A stretch of DNA of 64,000 bases from an uncultured Paraprevotella sp. Lineage in GTDB: Bacteria; Bacteroidota; Bacteroidia; Bacteroidales; Bacteroidaceae. How positions within the stretch are numbered: position 1 is the stretch's first letter; each line of letters opens with the position of its first letter. The notes beneath the pieces are model-generated. The model ran no database searches and had not been told where the DNA came from. It was given only the letters and a program-made list of their open reading frames with translations. This document shows positions 33,178-42,198 of the stretch, piece by piece. The position numbers and the translations under genes are program-made. Where the stretch lies: contig URKA01000001.1 in assembly GCA_900548345.1 (NCBI GenBank), positions 62,001 to 126,000 on the forward strand, in the 5' to 3' direction.

Positions 33178-34449
33178 ATGAAAATAATAACAACCGGCGA
33201 CTGGCATCTCGGCAACCTGTTTCACGGCAATGACCGTCTGTCCGAGCACAAACACTTTCTTGCATGGCTTCTCGCACAACTTGAAGAGCGGAAACCGAAT
33301 GCACTGCTCGTTGCCGGTGATGTGTTCGACAACGGCAACCCGTCGGCCGCAGCACAATCGGCATATTATGATTTTCTGGCGGACGCCACACAGGCATGTC
33401 CCGAAATGCAAATAGTCATCATCGCAGGAAACCATGACTCCGCCTCGCGTTTAGAAGCCCCGCGGCCATTACTGGCACGCCATAAGGTGGAAATCCGGGG
33501 AACAATACGCCGGATCTGGAAACAGAACGGAAAAGAAACCGGATGGGTCAACGACTACGATGACCTTATGATTCCGGTGAAAGGCAAAGACGGCGAAGAG
33601 GCGGTCATTCTCGCCGTGCCTTACCTGCGCTCGGACATCGTGCAGAATCCGAACTATTCGCAAGGAGTCAGCCACTTCCTGAAGGAACTCACACTACGGG
33701 CCCAGACACGGTATCCGGAAAAGAAACTCATCATGATGGCACACATGTATGCACAAGGTGCTGAAATCGTCCGGACAGACGCCAGCGAGAAGATTGTCAT
33801 CGGAGGACTTGAGGAAGTCGACCTGGACGGATGGACAGACCACCCCGACTACATGACCTGCGGACATATCCACAAACGGCAGCATATCCGGCATACCGAC
33901 TGGGCCAGATATTCAGGAAGCATACTGCCCATGTCGTTTGCCGAAACGGACTACAGGCATGGGGTAGACATGGTGACAGTAAGTAATGGCAAACGGCCGG
34001 AAGTGGAATTCATAGAGTACACTCCCCAGCACAAACTCCGCACCCTTCCTCAGGACAATGAAGAACTGACACCCAAAAAACTGGAGAAACTCATCCACAA
34101 GGAACTGCGCGAACGTAATGAAGACGGTATCCTTAGCGATAACTTCGACTATGTCGTACTGAAAGTGAAAATAGACAAAGTCAACAACGATGACATAAAA
34201 AGACTTGAGAGTCTCGTGAACACAAAAGACGCCGTGTTATGCAAGATTCAGAAACTCATGCCGAACATAGAGTTAAGCACCATCACCGGCACACAGGAAA
34301 TCACAAGCATTGAAGACATCCTTGACCGCAACCCGTTAGAAACCATCAGAGAGGCATTTGCCGTCAGGCACGACAAAGACCTGAGCGAACACCAGACAGC
34401 AATGCTAAAGGAACTGATTGACAGTATGACCAACGAAACAAAAGACTGA
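33178..34449 (+). CDS. sbcD: Exonuclease subunit SbcD
   Basis: A 423-residue Mre11-type nuclease. With SbcC it cuts hairpins and protein-blocked DNA ends. The calcineurin-like metal sites are visible in order: TTGDWHLGN near residue 6, VAGDVFDNGNPS near 43, IIAGNHDSASR near 80, MAHMYAQGAE near 185, and CGHIHKRQHI near 222. The last 80 residues carry the capping region that contacts SbcC. It starts 34 bp after the KilA-N gene and ends 2 bp before sbcC, forming a coupled pair. No -33/-7 promoter was obvious, so it may share a transcript with the KilA-N gene. Confidence 0.95.
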   Translation: MKIITTGDWHLGNLFHGNDRLSEHKHFLAWLLAQLEERKPNALLVAGDVFDNGNPSAAAQSAYYDFLADATQACPEMQIVIIAGNHDSASRLEAPRPLLARHKVEIRGTIRRIWKQNGKETGWVNDYDDLMIPVKGKDGEEAVILAVPYLRSDIVQNPNYSQGVSHFLKELTLRAQTRYPEKKLIMMAHMYAQGAEIVRTDASEKIVIGGLEEVDLDGWTDHPDYMTCGHIHKRQHIRHTDWARYSGSILPMSFAETDYRHGVDMVTVSNGKRPEVEFIEYTPQHKLRTLPQDNEELTPKKLEKLIHKELRERNEDGILSDNFDYVVLKVKIDKVNNDDIKRLESLVNTKDAVLCKIQKLMPNIELSTITGTQEITSIEDILDRNPLETIREAFAVRHDKDLSEHQTAMLKELIDSMTNETKD

Positions 34450-34451
34450 CT

Positions 34452-37400
34452 ATGCGACTGATTAGACTTGAAATCCTGAACCTCGCCTCCCTCGACCGAC
34501 AGGAAGGCGAAACCATCTGTTTCGAGGAAGGTGCCTTGAAAGAAAGTACTATTTTCAGCATCGTCGGTCCGACAGGAAGCGGCAAATCCACCATATTGGA
34601 TGCCATCTGCCTAGCACTTTACAACCGTGCCCCGCGATATCCCAGGAAGAAAGGCGACCGCAACCAGAACATTGAAATATTCGGCGAACCGGAAGAAGGG
34701 GAAAAGAACCGACTGGCACCCACCGACAGCCGCAATATCCTCACCCGCGGGAAAAAAGAGGGATATAGCAAACTGACCTTCCTCGCCAACAACGGGAACA
34801 TGTATCGTGCGGAATGGTACGTCAGATTTCTGCGTGCAAAGTATGACAACGTCATCACCTCACTCTACAGAATCAGCACGAAAGACGGACAACCGACAGA
34901 AGAAGTTGCCGACTGGAACGAACTTCCCATGATTATAGGTCTCGACTACGAACAGTTCCTGCGAACGGTGCTCATCGCACAGGGCTCATTTGCCAACTTC
35001 CTGACAGCCAAAGAGAATGAGCGATATGAGTTGCTCGAAAAACTTATCGGATGCGAAACATTGTATACCGATATAGTCACAAGAATCAAACAGCAGAAGG
35101 ACGATGCAGTCAAAGCATACGATGCCATCAACGCCAATTTCTCGGCTTATGAAAAGGACATCATACCGACTGAAGAAACGGAACCTTTGCAGGAGAGAAT
35201 CAAGCAGCTTGAAGAGGAAGACAAGAGGGTGAAAGAGCAACTCGTAAAAATAGACAAAGCACTCACATGGTATGTCTCTGAGGCCAAACATATAGAAAAT
35301 ATCGAGGCTTTTACCCATGCACAAACGCTGGCAGAGCAACATCTGAAAGAAGCCGGAGCGGAAATCGACAGGCTTAAGATGCACGATGCGACTCTTCCGG
35401 CCATCAATCTCTACAGAGACATCCGGAACGCAAAGGCAAACATCAAGAAACAGGAAACAGACCTGCAAACTCTTCATAAAGAGGCGGAACAGTTGGGTTC
35501 CCGCTTAAAGGCCGAAGAGAACACTCTCCTGGAACTTAAAGCGGCCGAAACAAAATCCGTGGAAACCCTTGAGCAACAGAGACCGCATATCAACAAGGCC
35601 CGAACCCTCAAAGGGGAACTCCACGCAGCATACCATGCGGCACAAGAGAAGGAACAGGCTAAGAAAGCCTGTGAGGCGGCCATCGAAAAAGCAAGAAAAG
35701 ACATCGAGACCAATACCGGTGCCATCAACAGCCTGACAGAGAAACTGGACAAGGCACAAAAGGATTTTGCTTCGCTCAATACAGAGATAAGTTCCCGAAA
35801 ACAATCACTTGCAGACAAGCTCAAAGAACATGCCGATGCGCTCGAAACGGAAAACAACAAACTGAAAGGAGCAGATGCAGAGAGCATACAAGAGACAAAA
35901 AGTCTGACCGGACAAAAGCTGAATGAACTGAAAGAAGCCATCCGTGTGCGGAGCGAAATAAAGACCAGACAGAATACCCTGCGGGAGAATGAAGATTCGC
36001 GCGTACAACTCATCAGGCAAAACAAGGATATAGAGGAGAAGTTGAAGACACTGCCCATCGAAAACCTTGTGGCCGAACTTGAAACGCTACGCAGGACGCA
36101 CACGCTGATGACGAGCGAGAATTGGGCGATGCACCGCCATGGCCTTGAAACCGGCCGGCCTTGTCCGCTATGCGGTGCAACAGAGCACCCATACGAGAAC
36201 GGTGAGACATTGGTTCTTGTGGTCAACGACCTGCAAAAACTCATCCACGAGAAGAACCGTATTCTTGAAAAAGAAACCAACCGACAACGGCAACTCACCC
36301 AGGCACAAGGAGAAGTGAACGGCAAACTTCAAAGTCTTGATTTGAACCAAGAGTCTCTTCAACGCGAAATCCATAAATTGCAGGAGGAATGGCTTCCTAT
36401 CCACACCCGCCATCCGGAATGGAGTGAAGAACCCGACGGACTGAAGGCGTTGCTTCCACGGGTTGAACAGGAAGCGGCGGCGGCTTCCGCAGCCTTGTCG
36501 GCATACAACGCCACCGCAAATAAAATCAGAAAGATACGCGATGACAAGGAAGCCATGGAAAAGGAACTGAAAAAGTATACGGAAGATTCCGACAGACTGT
36601 TGCGCGAAGCAGAACGCAAACTGACGGAAACCGACACGCTTCTGCAAACGGAGAAGGGCAAGACCGGCAATCTTCTTGCACAGCAGAAAGAAAAGAGTCA
36701 GGCTCTCGACGATGCCGTCTCTGGCTGGAACAAGGCGAAACAGGCAGTAAAGACAAAAGCTGACGCACTCAAGGCTGAAGTCGGCGACAAGGACCCCGAC
36801 ACTTTCGAAGATGAACTGACAAAAGCAAAGAACGAGGCCACGGAAGCCGTCAACAAGAAAAACAACGTCATAGCTTCCTACCGTGAAAACCTGAAAGGCT
36901 TGAACGGCAAGAAGGAAGCCGTCAGGAATGCCATTTCCAATGAGACTGCAATATGTGATAAGAAGAACAGTGCATTGGCTGACTGGCTTAATCATTTCAA
37001 TAGTAACAACCATACACCACCCATCACCGTTGAAGACATCGCCGGCCTCTACGAAGCCCCCGACAACTGGGAGGCCATCCGCGAAAAACAGACACGCCTT
37101 AACGCTGCGTTAACCACAGCAAACACCACGCTCCAAAACGAACGTCTGGCACACCACAAACATCAGGAAACGAAACCGGCCTATTCACAAGAAGAACTTA
37201 ATGAGCAGAAGACGGCATGGGAAGGAAAGTCAAACAGTGAACTGACCGATGCCAAGGCCCGCATGCAACGGCACATGGCCGCCAAGCAACACATGGGAGC
37301 TCTCTACGACCAACGCCTGGCAATGGAACAACAGAAACGGGAATGGGAAGAAATCACAGATGCCATCGGCAGCGACGGCAAGACACTCCGCAAGATAGCA

Positions 37401-37847
37401 CAATGCTACACCCTCCGCTTCCTCATCGCACACGCCAATGTAGAAATACGCAAGTTCAACAGCCGATATGAGTTGCAACAAGTCAGGAATTCCCTTGGCA
37501 TACGCGTCATCGACCACGACCGCGCCGATGATGTCCGCGACACCACATCACTTTCGGGCGGTGAGACCTTCATTGTTTCCTTAGGGTTGGCACTGGGACT
37601 GTCCGCCCTCTCATCCCGGAACATATCGTTTGAGAACCTGTTTATCGACGAAGGCTTCGGCACTCTCGACCCCGACACCCTCGCCACCGTCATCGATTCA
37701 CTTGCCATGCTTCAGTCGTCACAAGGCAAGAAAGTCGGTGTCATCAGTCATACGGATACCATGTCGGAACGCATTACGACACAGATACGCATCATCAAGA
37801 ACGGAAATTCCGGAAGCAGCCATATCGAGATTTATCCTCCGATTTAA
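34452..37847 (+). CDS. sbcC: Exonuclease subunit SbcC (SMC-like ATPase)
   Basis: An 1131-residue Rad50-type protein. Walker A GPTGSGKSTILDAICLALYN is near residue 38. Two long coiled-coil arms, rich in Glu, Lys and Ala, flank the zinc hook RPCPLCGATEHPY near residue 572. The C-terminal ATPase half has the signature TTSLSGGETFIVSLGLALGL near 1030 and Walker B LFIDEGFGTLD near 1060. It forms the DNA-end-processing SbcCD complex in DNA repair and chromosome maintenance. The start lies 2 bp after sbcD. Complete and apparently intact. Confidence 0.96.
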   Translation: MRLIRLEILNLASLDRQEGETICFEEGALKESTIFSIVGPTGSGKSTILDAICLALYNRAPRYPRKKGDRNQNIEIFGEPEEGEKNRLAPTDSRNILTRGKKEGYSKLTFLANNGNMYRAEWYVRFLRAKYDNVITSLYRISTKDGQPTEEVADWNELPMIIGLDYEQFLRTVLIAQGSFANFLTAKENERYELLEKLIGCETLYTDIVTRIKQQKDDAVKAYDAINANFSAYEKDIIPTEETEPLQERIKQLEEEDKRVKEQLVKIDKALTWYVSEAKHIENIEAFTHAQTLAEQHLKEAGAEIDRLKMHDATLPAINLYRDIRNAKANIKKQETDLQTLHKEAEQLGSRLKAEENTLLELKAAETKSVETLEQQRPHINKARTLKGELHAAYHAAQEKEQAKKACEAAIEKARKDIETNTGAINSLTEKLDKAQKDFASLNTEISSRKQSLADKLKEHADALETENNKLKGADAESIQETKSLTGQKLNELKEAIRVRSEIKTRQNTLRENEDSRVQLIRQNKDIEEKLKTLPIENLVAELETLRRTHTLMTSENWAMHRHGLETGRPCPLCGATEHPYENGETLVLVVNDLQKLIHEKNRILEKETNRQRQLTQAQGEVNGKLQSLDLNQESLQREIHKLQEEWLPIHTRHPEWSEEPDGLKALLPRVEQEAAAASAALSAYNATANKIRKIRDDKEAMEKELKKYTEDSDRLLREAERKLTETDTLLQTEKGKTGNLLAQQKEKSQALDDAVSGWNKAKQAVKTKADALKAEVGDKDPDTFEDELTKAKNEATEAVNKKNNVIASYRENLKGLNGKKEAVRNAISNETAICDKKNSALADWLNHFNSNNHTPPITVEDIAGLYEAPDNWEAIREKQTRLNAALTTANTTLQNERLAHHKHQETKPAYSQEELNEQKTAWEGKSNSELTDAKARMQRHMAAKQHMGALYDQRLAMEQQKREWEEITDAIGSDGKTLRKIAQCYTLRFLIAHANVEIRKFNSRYELQQVRNSLGIRVIDHDRADDVRDTTSLSGGETFIVSLGLALGLSALSSRNISFENLFIDEGFGTLDPDTLATVIDSLAMLQSSQGKKVGVISHTDTMSERITTQIRIIKNGNSGSSHIEIYPPI

Positions 37848-37885
37848 CCCGCATGCAGAATAGACCTCCACGGAAATCCATCGTG

Positions 37886-38025
37886 AAAAAGACTTTCCTC
37901 TTGCGCGCATATAACAGGTCGGTTTTTGAAAGGGAACTGAACTATGGCTGAACCTTAACATACTGACATACAAACACTCTGAACCCATGAAGGCCTTTTT
38001 GCAAAAACTCCCTGTGTATAGGAAC
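37886..38025. repeat. Diverged MITE-like palindromic element (copy B)
   Basis: This is a shorter, decayed relative of the element at 7483-7708. It shares a gactttcct/gcgcgc left end, the inner ctgacatacaaa..tctgaaccc motif, and a right arm ending in aaaactccctgtgtata that pairs imperfectly with the left side. It occupies the sbcC downstream gap, which holds no gene. Confidence 0.55.
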
Positions 38026-38136
38026 TGCATGTAGTGTAAACGTAAATCAATATAAATAGGTTCTTGTCAGGAAGTTTCTCTCCTTCGGATATTCTGCACT
38101 TCTTACTTCTTTTCGACAATAAAATAACTTCTATTC

Positions 38137-38523
38137 TTATTTACTACATATAGCAACCACCGGGACCGTTTTTTCTCTGCCTTCTTTGGTCACATATCGA
38201 TATACTCCTATTTGTCTGGCACACATTCCTTGGGAAACGTTGATAACCTGTTCGTCATAATAAGAGGTTCCTTCCTCACCCAAAAACAGTACAACCGGAC
38301 CCGTAGCTATCATATATCCGTCCTCAATTGCCATTGCCAATGCATCACCGGAATCAAGCACTTGAAAAACCTTGAATGAAGTTTCTTTCATACACTCACC
38401 TTGCTCTTCAAACAAGATAACGTCATTATTCAAATCAGAACATCTGCTAATAGCAATCAGTATTAAAAACAACAAAATCATTCCGGTCACCACACCGGAA
38501 ATAAATACCCATACCTTTTTCAT
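38137..38523 (-). CDS. Small membrane-anchored protein of unknown function
   Basis: A 128-residue protein with one N-terminal hydrophobic helix (VWVFISGVVTGMILLFLILIA). A small periplasmic or extracytoplasmic domain follows, with three cysteines after the helix (SRCSD, GECMK, QGMCARQ) plus a C-terminal ICSK. No family was recognised. The beta-rich tail (IGVYRYVTKEGREKTVPVVA) resembles a small folded domain. It lies 11 bp downstream of the 221-residue protein gene and is probably co-transcribed. The composition is AT-rich compared with sbcC. Function unknown. Confidence 0.75.
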   Translation of the reverse strand: MKKVWVFISGVVTGMILLFLILIAISRCSDLNNDVILFEEQGECMKETSFKVFQVLDSGDALAMAIEDGYMIATGPVVLFLGEEGTSYYDEQVINVSQGMCARQIGVYRYVTKEGREKTVPVVAICSK

Positions 38524-38534
38524 CTTACTATAAT

Positions 38535-39200
38535 TTATAAATCTTCTCCGTTTGCTTTATTATATTCATTATCATAGTACATGAGAATCCGATATTGATT
38601 AACATCTCTATCAATCATGAACCATACACTTTTCTTTAAAAACCCTTCAAGCATCAACATTCCTATTTCTTCCTCAATAGCAGGAGTTGGTTTCATTAAT
38701 TGTTCTTCTGAATATTTCTCCGACAATACAGAACAAGCATTCTCATAAAATTGCATTTTAGTATCTTCTAAAGGTTTCTGAAGATAATAAGCCTCATATC
38801 TTTTATTATGAACAGACATTTCATAAAAAATTTCATCATCAGCGGACAAAGTATAATCATCCAGCGGAATATAATTCTTGTTTTTTCCGAACTGATTACA
38901 AAGATTATTGAATCTTATTTTGATGTCACCTTCATTACAAGTATAAATATCGCTAACAAAAATACGATATACCTTATTATTATTTGTTACAATACGAATA
39001 TTTACATCTGTCCCATTAAACTCTCCTTTTAAAACATCTTTATCGTATAAATCAACCGTAAATCCTTTCTCTTTCAACTTCCGAATCATTTCAACTTTAC
39101 TACCGTCTACCGGAATCCCAAGGAACTTCGTTACATCCTTCTGCGCATATATAGCTACAGAAAAGACGAACATCATCACTGCTGATAAAATTTTCTTCAT
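38535..39200 (-). CDS. Secreted protein of unknown function
   Basis: A 221-residue protein with a signal peptide (MKKILSAVMMFVFSVAIYAQ, cleavage near residue 20). The mature part is lysine-rich. It opens with VTKFLGIPVDGSKVEMIRKL, which reads like a periplasmic domain that starts many Bacteroides hypothetical proteins with a GIPVDG-x-K motif. No catalytic residues were recognised. It is first in a two-gene unit with the small membrane protein. Upstream is a strongly structured 120-bp region (39248-39367). Codon usage is AT-rich. Function unknown. Confidence 0.78.
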   Translation of the reverse strand: MKKILSAVMMFVFSVAIYAQKDVTKFLGIPVDGSKVEMIRKLKEKGFTVDLYDKDVLKGEFNGTDVNIRIVTNNNKVYRIFVSDIYTCNEGDIKIRFNNLCNQFGKNKNYIPLDDYTLSADDEIFYEMSVHNKRYEAYYLQKPLEDTKMQFYENACSVLSEKYSEEQLMKPTPAIEEEIGMLMLEGFLKKSVWFMIDRDVNQYRILMYYDNEYNKANGEDL

Positions 39201-39247
39201 TTGTATTCTTGTTTTATGAAAAAGGCGTAACCATTCTTTGCCCGTCT

Positions 39248-39367
39248 ACTTCGTGGTTACCGCCAAGTGACCATTCTCACAACAAGCACAGAATAGTCCA
39301 CGCCCTATCAGCGTGAACCTCCAGTCTACTTGTCCTTGTGAGAAATAATTGGCGGTAATTTCGAAGT
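39248..39367. repeat. Imperfect inverted repeat, possible structured leader
   Basis: Arms 39248-39285 and 39330-39367 share acttcg, ttaccgccaa and ttctcacaa in inverted order with a few mismatches and a 3-nt shift. A smaller cacgc..gcgtg hairpin sits at the centre. It lies in a 475-bp gene-free gap, upstream of the minus-strand secreted-protein gene and opposite the beta-lactamase gene. It could be a cis-acting RNA or a decayed repeat. Confidence 0.45.
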
Positions 39368-39619
39368 AAAGAACAAGAGCCAAAAGCTCAAATATTTATA
39401 TATCTATCTTATAAGAATGGAAACGCTTCTTCGGTTTATTAATTGTTTTTCTATACAGAATAGAGAGTTCTAACTCCCCAAGCTGCAACCATTTTCGCGC
39501 TTCTCCTCTTTATACTTCTGTTTTTTTTATTACTCCTTTCTTTTAATCATTAATAGTATCTGTAACAGATGACACCACTCATCTCGCTTGCAAATATAAT
39601 CAATATCCATCACCAAACC

Positions 39620-39650
39620 GTTGTTTTATTCAATTTATTCCATATCTTCG
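39620..39650 (+). promoter_or_regulatory. Beta-lactamase promoter
   Basis: GTTG at 39620-39623, a 19-bp spacer and TATCTTCG at 39643-39650 (one mismatch to the -7 consensus). The gene starts at 39677, leaving a leader of about 20 nt. No insertion sequence lies upstream. Confidence 0.7.
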
Positions 39651-39676
39651 TCCTGAGAATACAGAAACGAGCCATA

Positions 39677-40561
39677 ATGAAAAGAATCGCCTACCTCTTG
39701 ATGCTATGCTGCCTGGGCCTGGCATTGCATGCACAAACCGACAGTCTGAAACAAACTATTCTGGGAATCATCAACCGGCATGATGCCCAGACAGGCGTTG
39801 CCGTCATCTTCAACAGCCGGGACACACTGACCGTAAACAATGATGTGCAATACCCGCTGATGAGTGTCTTCAAGTTCCACCAGGCACTTGCCGTGGCCGA
39901 CTACCTTTCACACAGGAACATCCCTTTGACACAACAGACATTCATCCGGAAAAAAGAACTGAAAACCGACACTTACAGTCCGCTGCGCGACCGATATCCG
40001 GAAGGAGACATTTATGTCAGTTATCGTGATCTGCTGACACATACATTACAGTTGAGCGACAACAATGCCTGCGACATCCTGTTCAGCCGCACCATGTCGC
40101 CCAAGGCTACCGCACGTTTCCTGCGCAAAAAAGGTATCAAGGACTTTGCCATCACGGCTACGGAGGATGACATGCACAAGCACCCGAAACGTTCTTACGA
40201 CAATTGGAGCACACCATTGGAATGCACCCGTCTGATAGAAGATTTCCTCCGGCAGGCGGACCATGACACCTATCTCGGTTTTATCAAGCAGACCATGACA
40301 GACGTACAGACCGGAATGAACCGACTCCCCAAACCGTTGAAGAACACTTCTGCCGTATGCGGACATAAAACCGGTACGGGAGACCGTAACCCTAAAGGGG
40401 AAATCATCGGCATCAATGACATCGGATTTGTATACCTGCCCGACGGTTCACACTACTCCATCGCCGTACTCATCAAAGATTTCAAGGGAGAAATGGAAGA
40501 CGCGGAACAAATCATTGCCGACATCTCCGCTGCCGTCTATCATTCTGCCACGGGCAACTAA
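39677..40561 (+). CDS. Class A (subclass A2) beta-lactamase
   Basis: A 294-residue serine beta-lactamase with a signal peptide ending near ALHAQ (residue 20). The catalytic motifs are intact: S63-V-F-K66 in PLMSVFKFHQ, S127-D-N129 in LQLSDNNACD, a glutamate in ITATEDDMHKHP near 163, and K231-T-G233 in CGHKTGTGDRNPKG. The pattern resembles CblA, CepA and CfxA of Bacteroides, which hydrolyse cephalosporins in the periplasm. It appears to be a chromosomal variant rather than one of these exact alleles. The start at 39677 opens directly with the signal peptide. Resistance level cannot be predicted from sequence. Confidence 0.93.
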   Translation: MKRIAYLLMLCCLGLALHAQTDSLKQTILGIINRHDAQTGVAVIFNSRDTLTVNNDVQYPLMSVFKFHQALAVADYLSHRNIPLTQQTFIRKKELKTDTYSPLRDRYPEGDIYVSYRDLLTHTLQLSDNNACDILFSRTMSPKATARFLRKKGIKDFAITATEDDMHKHPKRSYDNWSTPLECTRLIEDFLRQADHDTYLGFIKQTMTDVQTGMNRLPKPLKNTSAVCGHKTGTGDRNPKGEIIGINDIGFVYLPDGSHYSIAVLIKDFKGEMEDAEQIIADISAAVYHSATGN

Positions 40562-40570
40562 ACATACACG

Positions 40571-40609
40571 AATGGCACACTGATAACACTGATGCTACAG
40601 ATGACCACA
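40571..40609 (+). repeat. 39-bp direct repeat, left border of toxin-antitoxin cassette
   Basis: Identical over 39 bp to 43274-43312, starting aatggcacactgataacact. At the right-hand copy this sequence is one arm of a hairpin. Here the complementary arm is missing. The two copies bracket the AT-rich 40.8-43.3 kb genes. Confidence 0.75.
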
Positions 40610-40718
40610 GATTTTATATTTTTCAATCATGAAATTAGCGGTCATTCGCAAAGTCCAAATCCCTAAACACAAGAAAAGATAAGACGAACAAAATTCTTGA
40701 ATAAAAAATTAATGAAAA

Positions 40719-40750
40719 TTTGGTGGTCTACATTTCTTTACCTACGTTTG
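40719..40750 (+). promoter_or_regulatory. Promoter of the toxin-antitoxin cassette
   Basis: TTTG at 40719-40722, a 20-bp spacer and TACGTTTG at 40743-40750 match the consensus. Initiation near 40757 leaves a leader of about 60 nt to the gene at 40817. Confidence 0.7.
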
Positions 40751-40816
40751 CAACACGAGAATCTCCAAGCCTCTTAACAATGCTCAAATTGAAGGGGCGT
40801 CTTATTTTTATACCTT

Positions 40817-41167
40817 ATGGCAGCAATAGATAATAAACATCGAATAATATTCGTAAATATCAAGAACTCGTATGAGGCATGGTTGAATAATGATCATAAC
40901 AATCCTCTGTATCGACCATCCGTATATGACTGTACTGTAAAGTATTGGCGAGTGAATGACAAGATGGCTAATAACGCCACACACATCATCGGTTGCTACA
41001 AGGGCATTGTGAAAGAAGTGGTGAAGATAACTGAACAGCCAAAATCTGTTCATGGACGTAAGGTCTTTACTGGTGTTGAACAACCTGATTCGCCTTATAT
41101 GGGGTTGGACATCAGAACCATCTTCAATACGCTTGCAAACTTTATTACGAAATATTATAATTTATAG
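40817..41167 (+). CDS. Small protein, possible PUA-like domain
   Basis: A 116-residue protein with no family I can name firmly. The pattern HRIIFVNIKNSYEAWLNN, YDCTVKYWRVNDKMANNA, HIIGCYKGIVKEVVKIT and then GRKVFTG..YMGLDIRTIF resembles a compact PUA/EVE-like beta-barrel that often accompanies mobile defence genes, but that is inference. It is the first gene of an AT-rich three-gene unit, 15 bp before the RhuM-like gene and directly behind a consensus promoter. No signal peptide or membrane segment is present. Confidence 0.7.
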   Translation: MAAIDNKHRIIFVNIKNSYEAWLNNDHNNPLYRPSVYDCTVKYWRVNDKMANNATHIIGCYKGIVKEVVKITEQPKSVHGRKVFTGVEQPDSPYMGLDIRTIFNTLANFITKYYNL

Positions 41168-41182
41168 AAGTATCCATAAAAC

Positions 41183-42193
41183 ATGACTCGCGATTTGACG
41201 ACTTCTGCCATAGAACGCCAGAATATTTTGAATAACAAAATGGCTATCCCTCGCATAAAAGAAGTTCTTGATATAGAAACTTTTCAATACGAAGGGAAAT
41301 ATTACCTGACAAAACAGATGGTAGCAGAGTTTTATGAGGTAGACATAAGAACTATAGATAACTATCTGTCTGCAAACGAGAAGGAACTAAAACATAATGG
41401 ATACTTTTTATGTAAGGGTAAAAAGCTGAAAGAGATAAAGTTGCAATTTGCTCACGAAAAAACTTTCGCGACCAAAATAACTCAATTAGGTCTATTTGAT
41501 TTTCGTGCCTTTTTGAATATCGGTATGCTACTTGCTGAGAGTGAAAAGGCTAAGAAAGTAAGAAGCCTGATTCTTGACATAGTAATCTCAACCATCAATG
41601 AAAAAGCTGGTGGAGGAACCAAATATATCAATTGGCGTGATCGTGAATACCTGCCTGCCGCAATACAAGAGGATAACTATCGTAAGAATTTGACATCGTC
41701 TATCAGTGCTTATGTAGATGGTCACCCTACGTACAAATATGCTGCAGTTACAGATATGATTTATAAAGCTGTATTTCGCGAAAATGCAAAAGAATATAAG
41801 GATCTACTTAAACTGGAACCTAAAGACAATGCTCGTGCTACAATGTATGCAGAAGTATTAAGAGTCATCAGTTCGTTTGAGAATGGTGTAGGTGCTGCCA
41901 TTCATGATAAACATAATGAATTGAATAGAAAACTTACAATTACAGAGGTACAAATGTTGATAAGCGAACAAGCAGAAAGTCCAGTAATGACACCTTTCTT
42001 GTACGATGCAAGGCAGAAGATGGCATCAAGGGATCTAGGACTTCGTGATGTTTATCATGATAATATAGCTGAATACATACGAGCTATGTCTCCTGAAGAG
42101 TTTGACCGTTTTATCGGAACGGAGTCTATAGACTTAGAAAAACTGTTGGACAACGATGAAAACCGTAAGACACTCGAACGCTTAAAGAAATAA
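41183..42193 (+). CDS. RhuM-like DNA-binding protein, likely antitoxin partner
   Basis: A 336-residue protein whose N-terminal ~90 residues contain a helix-turn-helix-like segment (YYLTKQMVAEFYEVDIRTID) followed by NGYFLCKGKKLKEI, the layout of RhuM-type proteins. The middle (INWRDREYLPAAIQEDNYRK; YKYAAVTDMIYKAVFRENAK) and the C-terminus (YHDNIAEYIRAMSPEEFDRF) are helical, of unknown function. It lies 5 bp before the Doc-like gene, so it is presumably the antitoxin or autoregulator of that toxin. Its size is unusual for an antitoxin (usually under 100 residues). No toxin-blocking Fic inhibitory motif was recognised. Confidence 0.75.
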   Translation: MTRDLTTSAIERQNILNNKMAIPRIKEVLDIETFQYEGKYYLTKQMVAEFYEVDIRTIDNYLSANEKELKHNGYFLCKGKKLKEIKLQFAHEKTFATKITQLGLFDFRAFLNIGMLLAESEKAKKVRSLILDIVISTINEKAGGGTKYINWRDREYLPAAIQEDNYRKNLTSSISAYVDGHPTYKYAAVTDMIYKAVFRENAKEYKDLLKLEPKDNARATMYAEVLRVISSFENGVGAAIHDKHNELNRKLTITEVQMLISEQAESPVMTPFLYDARQKMASRDLGLRDVYHDNIAEYIRAMSPEEFDRFIGTESIDLEKLLDNDENRKTLERLKK

Positions 42194-42198
42194 TAGAA

